Positions 55,064 through 62,857 of a DNA stretch of 63,267 nucleotides are shown piece by piece. The stretch comes from Tissierellia bacterium. Lineage in GTDB: Bacteria > Bacillota > Clostridia > Tissierellales > Tissierellaceae. Position 1 is the first letter of the stretch. Each line of letters begins with the position of its first letter. The notes under the pieces are model-generated. The model did no database searches and was not told where the DNA came from. It saw nothing but the letters and a program-made list of their open reading frames with translations. The DNA lies in contig JAAYTL010000070.1 of the NCBI GenBank assembly GCA_012518035.1, positions 1 through 63,267 on the forward strand. Reading direction: 5' to 3'. Both the position numbers and the translations under genes were made by a program.

Positions 55064-56428
55064 ATGGAAAAGAATGATAAAACACAGTTAATTCTAAATG
55101 GTGACATACTTAAGGCATTACTTACCCTATCAATACCAATAATAATTAACAACCTTATCCAGACCCTCTTTAATCTAGTAGACGCCTTCTGGGTTGGCAA
55201 GATATCCTCGGTACATTTCGCAGCAACATCTTTTGTTTGGCCAGTTAACTTCTTATTTATATCCCTAGGGATAGGCATATCTATAGCAGGAACATCCCTC
55301 TTGTCACAGCTTGTGGGAGCCAATAAGATAAAAGAAGCCCAAGAGTACGCCAGTCAAATTATAGCAGTATCTGTAATAGCTGCCCTTGGATTTACAATGG
55401 TCGGTTTTATAATGAGTCCACACATAATTAAGGCAATGGGTGCAGATCTTGAATTAGCTAAGTTAAGTAATCTTTACCTAAGGATAACCTTATTAGACCT
55501 GGTATTTATGTTTTTATACTTTAATATCAATTCAATTATGAGCGCCCAAGGAAATACGGTTACCCCTACAATCCTAAGTGGTATCTCGGCAGTCCTTAAT
55601 ATGGTTTTAGACCCCATATTCATATTTACCTTTAATTGGGGCATAGCAGGAGCAGCACTAGCAACTTTACTTTCTAGAGCCCTCTTGGCCATAGTAGGCC
55701 TATTCTTCATATTTGGAGAAAACAATAGGATTAAACCCAACTTCAAGAATTTTAGATTCAATAAGGATATACTCGGTGACCTTATACGTGTAGGCTTTCC
55801 TTCCACAGTTGGACAGTCTGGTTCAGCTATAGGCTTTATGGTTCTTAATGGCTTTGTAGTATCCTATGGGACAGCTACACTGGCAGCCTTTGGAATGGTA
55901 AACAGGATAACATCCATGGTCATGCAATTTACCCAGGCCATAGGAGCAGCATTAACCTCTGTAGTAGGTCAGAATATTGGTGCAAACCAATATGATAGGG
56001 TGACTACAGCCTTCCATAAGGCAATTAAAATAGCTATAGGTATAGGTGTCATAGGATGCATAATCCTAGTTTCCCTTGATAAGGAATTAATTGACTTCTT
56101 CATCCAATCCAAGGATGACCCTCTAGTTATTAGCCAGGGCATAAGTTTCCTTAGATATAGTTCATTATCCATGCCCTTCCTAGGAATATTTAGTGTCTTT
56201 CAAGGGCTCTTCCAAGGTTCAGGTAACACTAAGTTCTCCATGGGGATGGAAATAGGTAGGTTATGGGGTGTAAGGATACCCATGATTCTCTTCTTTAAAT
56301 ACTTGACTACAATAGGAGCAGAAGGGATTTGGTTCTCCATGAGCCTTAGCAATCTTCTAGTGTGTGTATACGGATATTTCATATATAGGAAGAAGAAATG
56401 GAAGAGGTCTGTTATAAATACCATATAA
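55064..56428 (+). CDS. MATE-family multidrug/cation exporter
   Basis: 454 residues with twelve membrane helices in two six-helix halves. N-terminal half: LSIPIIINNLIQTLFNLVDAFWVGKIS and LGIGISIAGTSLLSQLVGANKIKEA; second half: GFPSTVGQSGSAIGFMVLNGFVVSYGT and ALTSVVGQNIGANQYDR. These fit the NorM/DinF branch that swaps Na+ or H+ for cationic compounds. It is a single gene with a terminator-like structure after it (56497-56555). No regulator is nearby and the substrate is unknown. Confidence 0.92.
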   Translation: MEKNDKTQLILNGDILKALLTLSIPIIINNLIQTLFNLVDAFWVGKISSVHFAATSFVWPVNFLFISLGIGISIAGTSLLSQLVGANKIKEAQEYASQIIAVSVIAALGFTMVGFIMSPHIIKAMGADLELAKLSNLYLRITLLDLVFMFLYFNINSIMSAQGNTVTPTILSGISAVLNMVLDPIFIFTFNWGIAGAALATLLSRALLAIVGLFFIFGENNRIKPNFKNFRFNKDILGDLIRVGFPSTVGQSGSAIGFMVLNGFVVSYGTATLAAFGMVNRITSMVMQFTQAIGAALTSVVGQNIGANQYDRVTTAFHKAIKIAIGIGVIGCIILVSLDKELIDFFIQSKDDPLVISQGISFLRYSSLSMPFLGIFSVFQGLFQGSGNTKFSMGMEIGRLWGVRIPMILFFKYLTTIGAEGIWFSMSLSNLLVCVYGYFIYRKKKWKRSVINTI

Positions 56429-56496
56429 TTACATAAATAATTGTTAATAAGACATTGATTCTTTCTAATACAGAGAAGAATGTTTAATGATATGAT

Positions 56497-56555
56497 ACCT
56501 CCAAGTAGACAGTCTAGTTAAATAGAACTAAGGCATCTACCAGGAGGTTTTTCAT
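56497..56555 (+). terminator. Probable terminator after the MATE gene
   Basis: ACCTCC..GTAGA pairs with TCTAC..GGAGGT across a 25-base loop, then TTTTTC. The stem has two mismatches. Confidence 0.5.
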
Positions 56556-56604
56556 TTACTTAGAAAAGGCTACTTTACTATGTTCTAAATATTCAAACAA
56601 TAAA

Positions 56605-56633
56605 TTGACAATAATATCAAGCTGTGATAAAAT
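56605..56633 (+). promoter_or_regulatory. Strong promoter of the sugar operon
   Basis: TTGACA (56605-56610), 17-base spacer ending in TGA, TAAAAT (56628-56633): consensus -35 plus extended -10. The start would be near 56640, about 78 bases before the first gene. No clear repressor or cre site is visible. Confidence 0.72.
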
Positions 56634-56717
56634 TATCTTACTTAATAGTAGACGGATTAAAAACTTACATTAAATGTTTTAGGAGGGTAGATAATTTAAT
56701 AAGGGGGTATATATATC

Positions 56718-58106
56718 ATGACAATGTGTGGTTATGATGGCTCACATAAGCCTGAAGAGTATTTTAAAGAAGTAAGTGATGCACTCTCGGAAACGGATTA
56801 TGAGCTTTTAGATAAAATGATAGATGAAATTCTTTTGCGAAAAGATTTTTATTGTACAATCTTCACAGCTGGTAATGGTGGTAGTTCTGCTACTGCAAGT
56901 CATTTGATAAACGATCTCGTAAAAGGTTGTAGAATTTATGGAAGAGAAGGTTTTAGGGCATTTAGTCTTAGCGACCCCACAGCCCTTATCACATGTCTTG
57001 CCAATGATTTTAGCTATGAAGATATTTATAGTATCATGTTGAAAACGTTTGCCAGACCTGGAGACCTCCTCATTGTTTTTAGTGGGAGCGGTAATTCCCC
57101 CAACATCTTAAGGGCATGTGAGATGGCTAGGAATATAGGCATGACGGTTATAGCCTTTGGTGGGCGAGATGGAGGCAAGATGAAAGACTTAGCAGACTAT
57201 ACTCTTATAGCTCCTACAAACAGTATGGAACAGATAGAGGATATTCATATGGTTTATAATCATGCAATAATAAGTAGTTTGAGAAAGAAGTTGAAGCATA
57301 TTTGGGACATGGAAATCATTAATTATCCAAAACCCAGTAGACCCAAGTATGCTATTTTTGATTTTGATGGAACAGTTAGCTTGATTAGGGAAGGGTGGCA
57401 GCCAATCATGTATGATTACTTCACAGAAGAGCTGCTAAAGTGCCCTGACTTACCTGAAAGGGAAGATGTAAGGAAGATAGTTGTTGATTTTGTAGACTAC
57501 CTAACGGGTAAACAAACCATCTTTCAATGTATGCGACTTGCTGAAGAGATAAGAAAATATGGAGGAAGTCCCAATCCCCCATTAGATTACAAAGCAGAAT
57601 ATCTTAGAAGACTGGAAGCTCATACAAGGGATAGGATTAATAGCCTGAAAAATGGTGGGGATCCAACACCATTCATAGTTCCTGGTGCTAGGGATTTTCT
57701 CACTAAACTAAGGGACAATGGAGTAACTTGCTATCTGACCAGTGGGACAGATGAGGAGGATGTAATCGAGGAAGCTAAACTACTTGGGCTGGATGGTTTT
57801 TTTGAAGAAATCCATGGGGCAACAGACCTCAACAGTACCCTTTGCTCCAAAGAACAGGTCTTAGACGACCTGATTCAAAAGAAAAACCTTGCTGGTTCAG
57901 ATTTAGTAGTATTTGGGGATGGCTATGTTGAGATAGAGCTCGGTCACAGGTTGAATAGTTACACAGTAGCTGTGGCTACAGATGAGGAAAACAAGGATAC
58001 TTCTATTAATGAGTGGAAGCGAGATAGGTTAATTAAGGCAGGAGCGGATTGTGTAATTCCTGACTTTAAGAATAGTACCCGTATATATGACTTTATTTGG
58101 AGGTAG
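56718..58106 (+). CDS. SIS-domain sugar-phosphate isomerase (GmhA-like) fused to HAD phosphatase
   Basis: 462 residues. N-terminal half (about 1-200): SIS domain closest in pattern to sedoheptulose-7-phosphate isomerase GmhA, with AGNGGSSATASHLINDLVKG, LSDPTALITCLANDFSYEDI, LLIVFSGSGNSPNILRACEMA and the metal-site region MEQIEDIHMVYNHAI. C-terminal half (about 212-462): HAD hydrolase with motif I FDFDGTVS, motif II Ser in CYLTSGTDEED, and motif IV VVFGDGYVEIELG. GmhA and the HAD phosphatase GmhB act in one pathway (heptose), and the fusion joins such activities in one chain. Two ribosome binding sites precede the ATG. It is the first gene of the operon; the true substrate is unknown. Confidence 0.85.
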   Translation: MTMCGYDGSHKPEEYFKEVSDALSETDYELLDKMIDEILLRKDFYCTIFTAGNGGSSATASHLINDLVKGCRIYGREGFRAFSLSDPTALITCLANDFSYEDIYSIMLKTFARPGDLLIVFSGSGNSPNILRACEMARNIGMTVIAFGGRDGGKMKDLADYTLIAPTNSMEQIEDIHMVYNHAIISSLRKKLKHIWDMEIINYPKPSRPKYAIFDFDGTVSLIREGWQPIMYDYFTEELLKCPDLPEREDVRKIVVDFVDYLTGKQTIFQCMRLAEEIRKYGGSPNPPLDYKAEYLRRLEAHTRDRINSLKNGGDPTPFIVPGARDFLTKLRDNGVTCYLTSGTDEEDVIEEAKLLGLDGFFEEIHGATDLNSTLCSKEQVLDDLIQKKNLAGSDLVVFGDGYVEIELGHRLNSYTVAVATDEENKDTSINEWKRDRLIKAGADCVIPDFKNSTRIYDFIWR

Positions 58107-58110
58107 AAAG

Positions 58111-59085
58111 ATGTCATATAAAATGTTTGATACCAGTAAGTTAGTATTAAAACCACTCCATGAGCGTATCCATGATGTGGACTTATTGAAGGTAATAATA
58201 CCTGTAGATGATTCACCGCCAGCTCTAAAAAATAAAAACATAGATGCTATAGCATCATCTATGGTCAAAGCCAAGGATATAGGTTCAGCAGCACTCCTTA
58301 TGTATGGTGGGCATGTTATCAGACAGGGATGTTCACTATATATGATAGAACTCATGAAAAGGGGACTAATCACCCATCTAGCCACCAATGGTTCTGGAGG
58401 AATTCATGACTTTGAGTTCTCCCTAATAGGTGAGACCTGCGAATCCGTCGCAAGATATGTCAGTGAGGGGCAGTTTGGATTATGGAGGGAAACAGGACTA
58501 ATCAATGGTATCCTTAAAGAAGGCGTTAAAGATGGGCTTGGTGCAGGAGAAGCAATTGGAAGGTATATTTGGGACAAGAAGCTACCATACAGGGAATATA
58601 GCGTCCTAGCAAACGCTTATCATCTTGGAATACCTTGTACAATCCATATTAGTATAGGTAGCGATATAATCCATGAGCATGACAATGCAGATGGTGCTGT
58701 ATTAGGAGAGGCTTCCTATAGGGATTTTCTCATATATGCTGAAACTATAACCAATCTTGAAGGTGGTGTATTTCTCAATTTTGGATCTGCAGTAACTGGC
58801 CCAGAAATCTATTTAAAGGCCCTTGCCATGGCAAGGAATGTCGCTCATCAAAAGGGAGAGCGGATAGTAGATTTTACAACGGCAGTATTTGATATCCAAC
58901 CTATTCCAGATGAAGGATATAATATAACGCCTCCTAAAACAGATCCCAGATATTATTTTCGTCCATGGAAGACAATACTGGCTAGGACAGTAGCAGATGG
59001 TGGGAAGAGCTACTATATTCAAGGAGATCATAAACATACCCTTCCAAGTCTTGCTAAATCTGCCATAAAGCTAGATTTAACCTAA
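58111..59085 (+). CDS. Conserved protein of unknown function in the sugar operon
   Basis: 324 residues from the ATG at 58111 (TTGGAGGTAG 7 bases upstream, overlapping the previous stop region). Conserved-looking blocks: LLMYGGHVIRQG, GLITHLATNGSGGIHDFEFSLIGET, GQFGLWRETGLIN, IGSDIIHEHDNADGAVLGEASYRDF, LNFGSAVTGPEIYLKALAMARN, and a C-terminal YYIQGDHKHTLPSL. Repeated Gly-Gly, His-Asp and Asp-His patterns suggest a Rossmann-like enzyme with a metal or nucleotide site. I recall similar unassigned proteins near GmhA/RfaE1-type genes in other phyla, but cannot verify that. A distant link to deoxyhypusine synthase was considered and not supported. It is flanked by sugar-phosphate genes, so it probably acts on the same sugar. 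Confidence 0.7.
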   Translation: MSYKMFDTSKLVLKPLHERIHDVDLLKVIIPVDDSPPALKNKNIDAIASSMVKAKDIGSAALLMYGGHVIRQGCSLYMIELMKRGLITHLATNGSGGIHDFEFSLIGETCESVARYVSEGQFGLWRETGLINGILKEGVKDGLGAGEAIGRYIWDKKLPYREYSVLANAYHLGIPCTIHISIGSDIIHEHDNADGAVLGEASYRDFLIYAETITNLEGGVFLNFGSAVTGPEIYLKALAMARNVAHQKGERIVDFTTAVFDIQPIPDEGYNITPPKTDPRYYFRPWKTILARTVADGGKSYYIQGDHKHTLPSLAKSAIKLDLT

Positions 59086-59104
59086 GTTGAGGATGTGAAA
59101 GTCT

Positions 59105-60118
59105 ATGAATTATAAGGAGATAGTGGATATTTTAACTAACGATATTCAGCCTACTATAACAGTGTTTGGTGACTTTAGCCTAGATAAATATCTCTACGTT
59201 GATGCTAGTAAAGATGAACTGTCCTTAGAGACCAATCTAACAGCCTATCAGGTCTCTCATAAAAAGGTGTTTGCAGGAGCAGGGGGCACCATCGCTAACA
59301 ATCTTCGTGCCATGGGAGCCAAGGTTTACACCATAGGGATAGTTGGAGATGATGGAGAAGGATTTGATCTTATCAACTGTCTTAAGGATATAGGCGCCGA
59401 TGTATCCTACATGGTATATTCCCATGATAGAAATACTGGGACCTATATGAAACCTATGCGTTCAGAAAATGATAAACTGAAGGAAATGAATCGTTTTGAT
59501 ATCAAGAATTTTACTTATACACCAATTGAAATTCAAGAAGAACTAATAGATAACCTAAAGAAGGTATTAGCTATAAGTGATGCAATTATTATATGTGATC
59601 AATACAATGAAATGAATTGTGCTGCAATAACAGACTACATGAAGGCTAGTCTTTCAAAACTCGCGTCAGAATTCAGTGAAACTATTTGGTATGTAGATTC
59701 TCGTAAAAATATAAATAAATTTAAAAATATAATATTGAAGTGCAATCATATAGAGTTGGCTCAAGTATTTAATATAGATGACAGTCTTATGGATTCAGAT
59801 AAGGCCTTATATTTTTCCAAACTACTCTTTGAAGAAAACGGTAAACCCGTCTACGTGACCCTTGGAGCAGATGGTTCAGTTGTCTATGATGGAGAGGGCT
59901 ATAAAATACCAGCATTTCCGGTTACCGGTGAGATTGACATAGTAGGGGCAGGAGATGCCAACAATGCAGGTATAGTCTTTGCCTTAACAAAAGGTGCAGA
60001 TTATAAGCAGGCAGGACTAGTGGGTAATGCAGCTTCTTCAATAGTAATAAGAAAAATTGGAAGGACTGGTTCCGCAACACTAGAGGAAGTTATTGCTTTA
60101 CTCAATAATAATGGATAA
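59105..60118 (+). CDS. PfkB-family sugar kinase, RfaE1 (HldE kinase domain)-like
   Basis: 337 residues. Ribokinase fold: TVFGDFSLDKYLYVDAS (RfaE1-like GD-x2-LD-x-Y start), FAGAGGTIANNLRAMGAKVYTIGIVGDDGEGFDLINCLKDIGAD, IIICDQYN, VYVTLGADGSVVYDGEG, and the catalytic loop DIVGAGDANNAGIVFALTKGAD with its Asp base. In HldE this domain phosphorylates D-glycero-beta-D-manno-heptose-7-phosphate at C1. No nucleotidyltransferase domain follows, so no ADP-sugar is made by this chain. It starts 19 bases after the unknown gene and is followed by a weak hairpin before the importer genes. Confidence 0.85.
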   Translation: MNYKEIVDILTNDIQPTITVFGDFSLDKYLYVDASKDELSLETNLTAYQVSHKKVFAGAGGTIANNLRAMGAKVYTIGIVGDDGEGFDLINCLKDIGADVSYMVYSHDRNTGTYMKPMRSENDKLKEMNRFDIKNFTYTPIEIQEELIDNLKKVLAISDAIIICDQYNEMNCAAITDYMKASLSKLASEFSETIWYVDSRKNINKFKNIILKCNHIELAQVFNIDDSLMDSDKALYFSKLLFEENGKPVYVTLGADGSVVYDGEGYKIPAFPVTGEIDIVGAGDANNAGIVFALTKGADYKQAGLVGNAASSIVIRKIGRTGSATLEEVIALLNNNG

Positions 60119-60140
60119 ACGGGCTAAGCCGTTTATTATA
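60116..60140 (+). terminator. Weak hairpin between kinase and binding-protein genes
   Basis: TAAACGG (60116-60122) and CCGTTTA (60129-60135) form a 7-bp stem, followed by TTAT rather than a T-run. Probably partial attenuation or mRNA protection. Confidence 0.4.
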
Positions 60141-60166
60141 AGATTATATTTAAAGGAGGGTCAATT

Positions 60167-61261
60167 GTGAAAAAAATATTAGCATTGGTTTTGGTACTGG
60201 CGATGGTATTATCTCTAGCTGCCTGTGGAAAAACAGAAGAACCTGCTGGACCAGGTGGAAATGGTGGTAATGATGATGGAAATGGTGAGCCAAAGAAAGA
60301 GTTCAAGATAGGAGTTGTCATACCTTCTGGAGACCATGGTTTTACAGGAGAGAGTGTTGCCCATGCTAAGATGGAAGCTGAAGCTCTTATGGAAAAATAT
60401 GATGGTCTTGAAATATCAGTAAGAGATGGCCTTGAGGCTTCAGACCAAATAACATCAATTGAGAACCTTATATCTGGTGGAGATGTAGACCTTATCATGT
60501 TATGGCCAATGGAGGGGGAAGCTCTTCGTAGTGCTGCACAAAGTATATTAGATGCTGGTATAGAGCTGGTAATATACGATAGACTAATTGAGAACTTTGA
60601 CGGGATAGTAGGAGAGATCATGGGTGACAATTATGGTATTGCCACCTTAATGGGTGAGTATATTAACGATTACTTTAAGGATGAAACAGAAGTTCAATAT
60701 TTACGTTTCGTAGGTGATAGCTCAACTGTTACTTCACAACGTAGTGAAGGTATGGACGCAGTTATAGATGACAAATTTGAGCAGGTAGCAAATACCTTTG
60801 TAACAAATTGGTCAACAGAAACTGCCCAGGAGCAAATGGAAAACTGGTTAAATGCAAGATCTGTTGCTGAGATTGAAGACCTTGATTTAATCGTAACCCA
60901 TGATGATGAGGTAGTTGATGGTGTTATTAATGCACTGGAAGCATATACAGGTGAAGCAGACCTTAACGTCAAATTAATCACATCCGTTGGAGGACGTGAA
61001 GATACACTAGTTAAATTTGAAACTACAAAAACAGACATTAAATTTACCACCTTCTATTTTGCACCTGCCTTTATTAGGGAAGCATTAAGGCTTTCAGTTG
61101 CTCATCTATATGATGAACCATATGATGGCGCTGTATTAAAAGATGGTCAATACTTGATTCCATCCTTCTCAATAAGTAATGCTGGAAATGCTGACCATGA
61201 CTTTGACTCCTATAGGAATAGTGATATTTACGAAGAAAGATATTCTATAGGTAACTTCTAA
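60167..61261 (+). CDS. Ribose-type ABC transporter substrate-binding lipoprotein
   Basis: 364 residues from a GTG at 60167 with AAAGGAGGG upstream. Lipoprotein signal with lipobox LAAC (Cys20), then a flexible Gly/Asn/Glu linker (about 24-45). The mature part is a periplasmic-binding-protein type I (RbsB/LacI-like) fold: FKIGVVIPSGDHGFTGESVAHAKMEAE, LISGGDVDLIMLWPMEGEALRSAAQSILDAGIELVIYDR, and DLIVTHDDEVVDGVINAL. It captures a sugar outside the cell and delivers it to the RbsAC-like complex. The last codons and stop lie in a 15-bp tandem duplication. Confidence 0.92.
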   Translation: MKKILALVLVLAMVLSLAACGKTEEPAGPGGNGGNDDGNGEPKKEFKIGVVIPSGDHGFTGESVAHAKMEAEALMEKYDGLEISVRDGLEASDQITSIENLISGGDVDLIMLWPMEGEALRSAAQSILDAGIELVIYDRLIENFDGIVGEIMGDNYGIATLMGEYINDYFKDETEVQYLRFVGDSSTVTSQRSEGMDAVIDDKFEQVANTFVTNWSTETAQEQMENWLNARSVAEIEDLDLIVTHDDEVVDGVINALEAYTGEADLNVKLITSVGGREDTLVKFETTKTDIKFTTFYFAPAFIREALRLSVAHLYDEPYDGAVLKDGQYLIPSFSISNAGNADHDFDSYRNSDIYEERYSIGNF

Positions 61262-61285
61262 ATTAAGAACTTCTAAGTTAAGAAC
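61253..61285 (+). repeat. 15-bp tandem duplication over the binding-protein stop codon
   Basis: AACTTCTAAATTAAG (61253-61267), AACTTCTAAGTTAAG (61268-61282) and a partial AAC. One base differs between copies. The first copy contains the stop codon. Confidence 0.85.
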
Positions 61286-61293
61286 AGAAAAAA

Positions 61294-61330
61294 CTAAATG
61301 AACCGATCGCTGGTCGGTCGGTTCATTTAG
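61294..61330 (+). promoter_or_regulatory. Long hairpin between binding-protein and ATPase genes
   Basis: CTAAATGAACCGA (61294-61306) pairs perfectly with TCGGTTCATTTAG (61318-61330), 13 bp, loop of 11 with GC-rich TCGG repeats. No T-run follows, so it is not a simple terminator. In binding-protein operons such a structure stabilises the upstream mRNA and lowers expression of the downstream genes. Confidence 0.7.
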
Positions 61331-61351
61331 TATCAGAAAGGGGAGTTGCAT

Positions 61352-62857
61352 ATGCTCGTAGAGATGAAAGGAATCGTAAAAGAATTTGGGCCTATGCGTG
61401 CTTTAGACGACGTAGATTTCAGTATAGATACAGGAGAAATAATTGGATTAGTAGGTGAAAATGGAGCTGGAAAATCAACACTTATGAATATATTAGCAGG
61501 TACCTTTCCTCCTACAAAAGGGGAAATCTATATTAATGGCGAAAAAGTAAATATTAGCAATATTAAGATAGCAAACCAATATGGCATACGTTTTATACAT
61601 CAAGAGCTTAACCTCTGTAATGACCTAAGGGTCTATGAAAATATGTTTTTATCTGAAGAGATTAGCACTAGATTTGGTTTCTTGGATAAAAAAGCCATGA
61701 TAAAGAGATGTAGGGAAGTATTCAAACGTATGAATGTGGATATTGATCCAAATGCCATAGTTATGGATTTACAGGCAGCAGATAAGCAATTGGTTGAGAT
61801 TGCAAAAGCCCTTCTCTTTGAATCTGAACTAATAATAATGGATGAACCAACAACGGCCTTATCAACAAATGAAGTAGAGAACTTATTTAATATAATTAGG
61901 CAGCTGGAAAAGGAAGATGTAAGTTTTATTTATATCTCACATAAGATGCCTGAGCTTTTTGAAATCTGTGAGAAGTATTTTGTTCTTCGAGATGGTAAGT
62001 TTGTTGCTAAGGGTTATTTCAAGGATATTAATGAAGACAAGCTAACGGAGATGATGATTGGAAGGTATCTTCTTGAGGATAGCTTTTCTGAATATGGTAA
62101 CCAGACCAAGGAACAAGTAATACTATCTTTGAAGAACCTAAGTGGGAGGGGTTTCAACAATATAAACTTTGACCTCCATAGGGGAGAAGTATTGGCAATA
62201 ACAGGGCTCCAGGGAAGTGGTAAAGAACAACTTGCAGACGCCTTGTTTGGGATAGAGCAATTTAGCGGAAGCATAGAAGTTAATGGAAAGGAAATAAAAT
62301 CTGGCGCCTCTGTACGAAATTTTATGAAAAGAGGAATAGGCCTGGTACCCCGGATGAGGAAGGAAAGAGGAATCCACAACGACCTTTCTATTTATGATAA
62401 TCTTAATATGGGATATCTTAACACCAAATTTAAGAAGAAATTAATATCAAGTAAGGATATAGAAGAAAGGTATAATCGACAGAAAAAAGCTTTGGATATT
62501 AGGGCTGCTAATCCAAAGGGTGTTATCACCTCCATGTCAGGTGGTAATCAACAAAAAGTTATATTAGGCAGATGGTTGGAGACCGACTCAGACATTTTGA
62601 TATTTGATAATCCCACCCAGGGAATAGATGTGGGGACTAAATTCGAAATATATCATCTTATACTAAGACTAGCCCAAGAAGGAAAGGGCATTATTGTCTT
62701 TAGTGCTGAATTCCCTGAAATATATAAGGTAGCGGATTCCTGTATGGTTTTATATAAGGGCGAAATAAATGCAATCCTAGATAGAGACAACCTTACAGAA
62801 AAAAATATCATGTATTATTCTACAGGTGCAAATACGGAGGGTGCGATCAATGATTAA
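61352..62857 (+). CDS. Ribose-type ABC transporter ATP-binding protein (two ABC domains)
   Basis: 501 residues from the ATG at 61352; a TTG at 61346 abuts the AAGGGGAG ribosome binding site. Two ATPase modules as in RbsA/MglA: first Walker A GENGAGKST, Q-loop FIHQELNL, signature-like MDLQAADKQLVEIA, Walker B LIIMDEPTTAL; the second begins near residue 255 with GLQGSGKEQ, an atypical Walker A lacking the Ser/Thr, signature MSGGNQQKV and DNPTQGIDVG. A degenerate second site is normal for this family. It overlaps the permease start by 8 bases. Confidence 0.95.
   Translation: MLVEMKGIVKEFGPMRALDDVDFSIDTGEIIGLVGENGAGKSTLMNILAGTFPPTKGEIYINGEKVNISNIKIANQYGIRFIHQELNLCNDLRVYENMFLSEEISTRFGFLDKKAMIKRCREVFKRMNVDIDPNAIVMDLQAADKQLVEIAKALLFESELIIMDEPTTALSTNEVENLFNIIRQLEKEDVSFIYISHKMPELFEICEKYFVLRDGKFVAKGYFKDINEDKLTEMMIGRYLLEDSFSEYGNQTKEQVILSLKNLSGRGFNNINFDLHRGEVLAITGLQGSGKEQLADALFGIEQFSGSIEVNGKEIKSGASVRNFMKRGIGLVPRMRKERGIHNDLSIYDNLNMGYLNTKFKKKLISSKDIEERYNRQKKALDIRAANPKGVITSMSGGNQQKVILGRWLETDSDILIFDNPTQGIDVGTKFEIYHLILRLAQEGKGIIVFSAEFPEIYKVADSCMVLYKGEINAILDRDNLTEKNIMYYSTGANTEGAIND

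Noticed and set aside
58111-59085. Deoxyhypusine synthase call for the unknown gene of the sugar operon
   Set aside because: Gly- and His-rich motifs recall that fold, but the active-site Lys context and NAD motifs of deoxyhypusine synthase are not visible, and the neighbours point to sugar phosphates.
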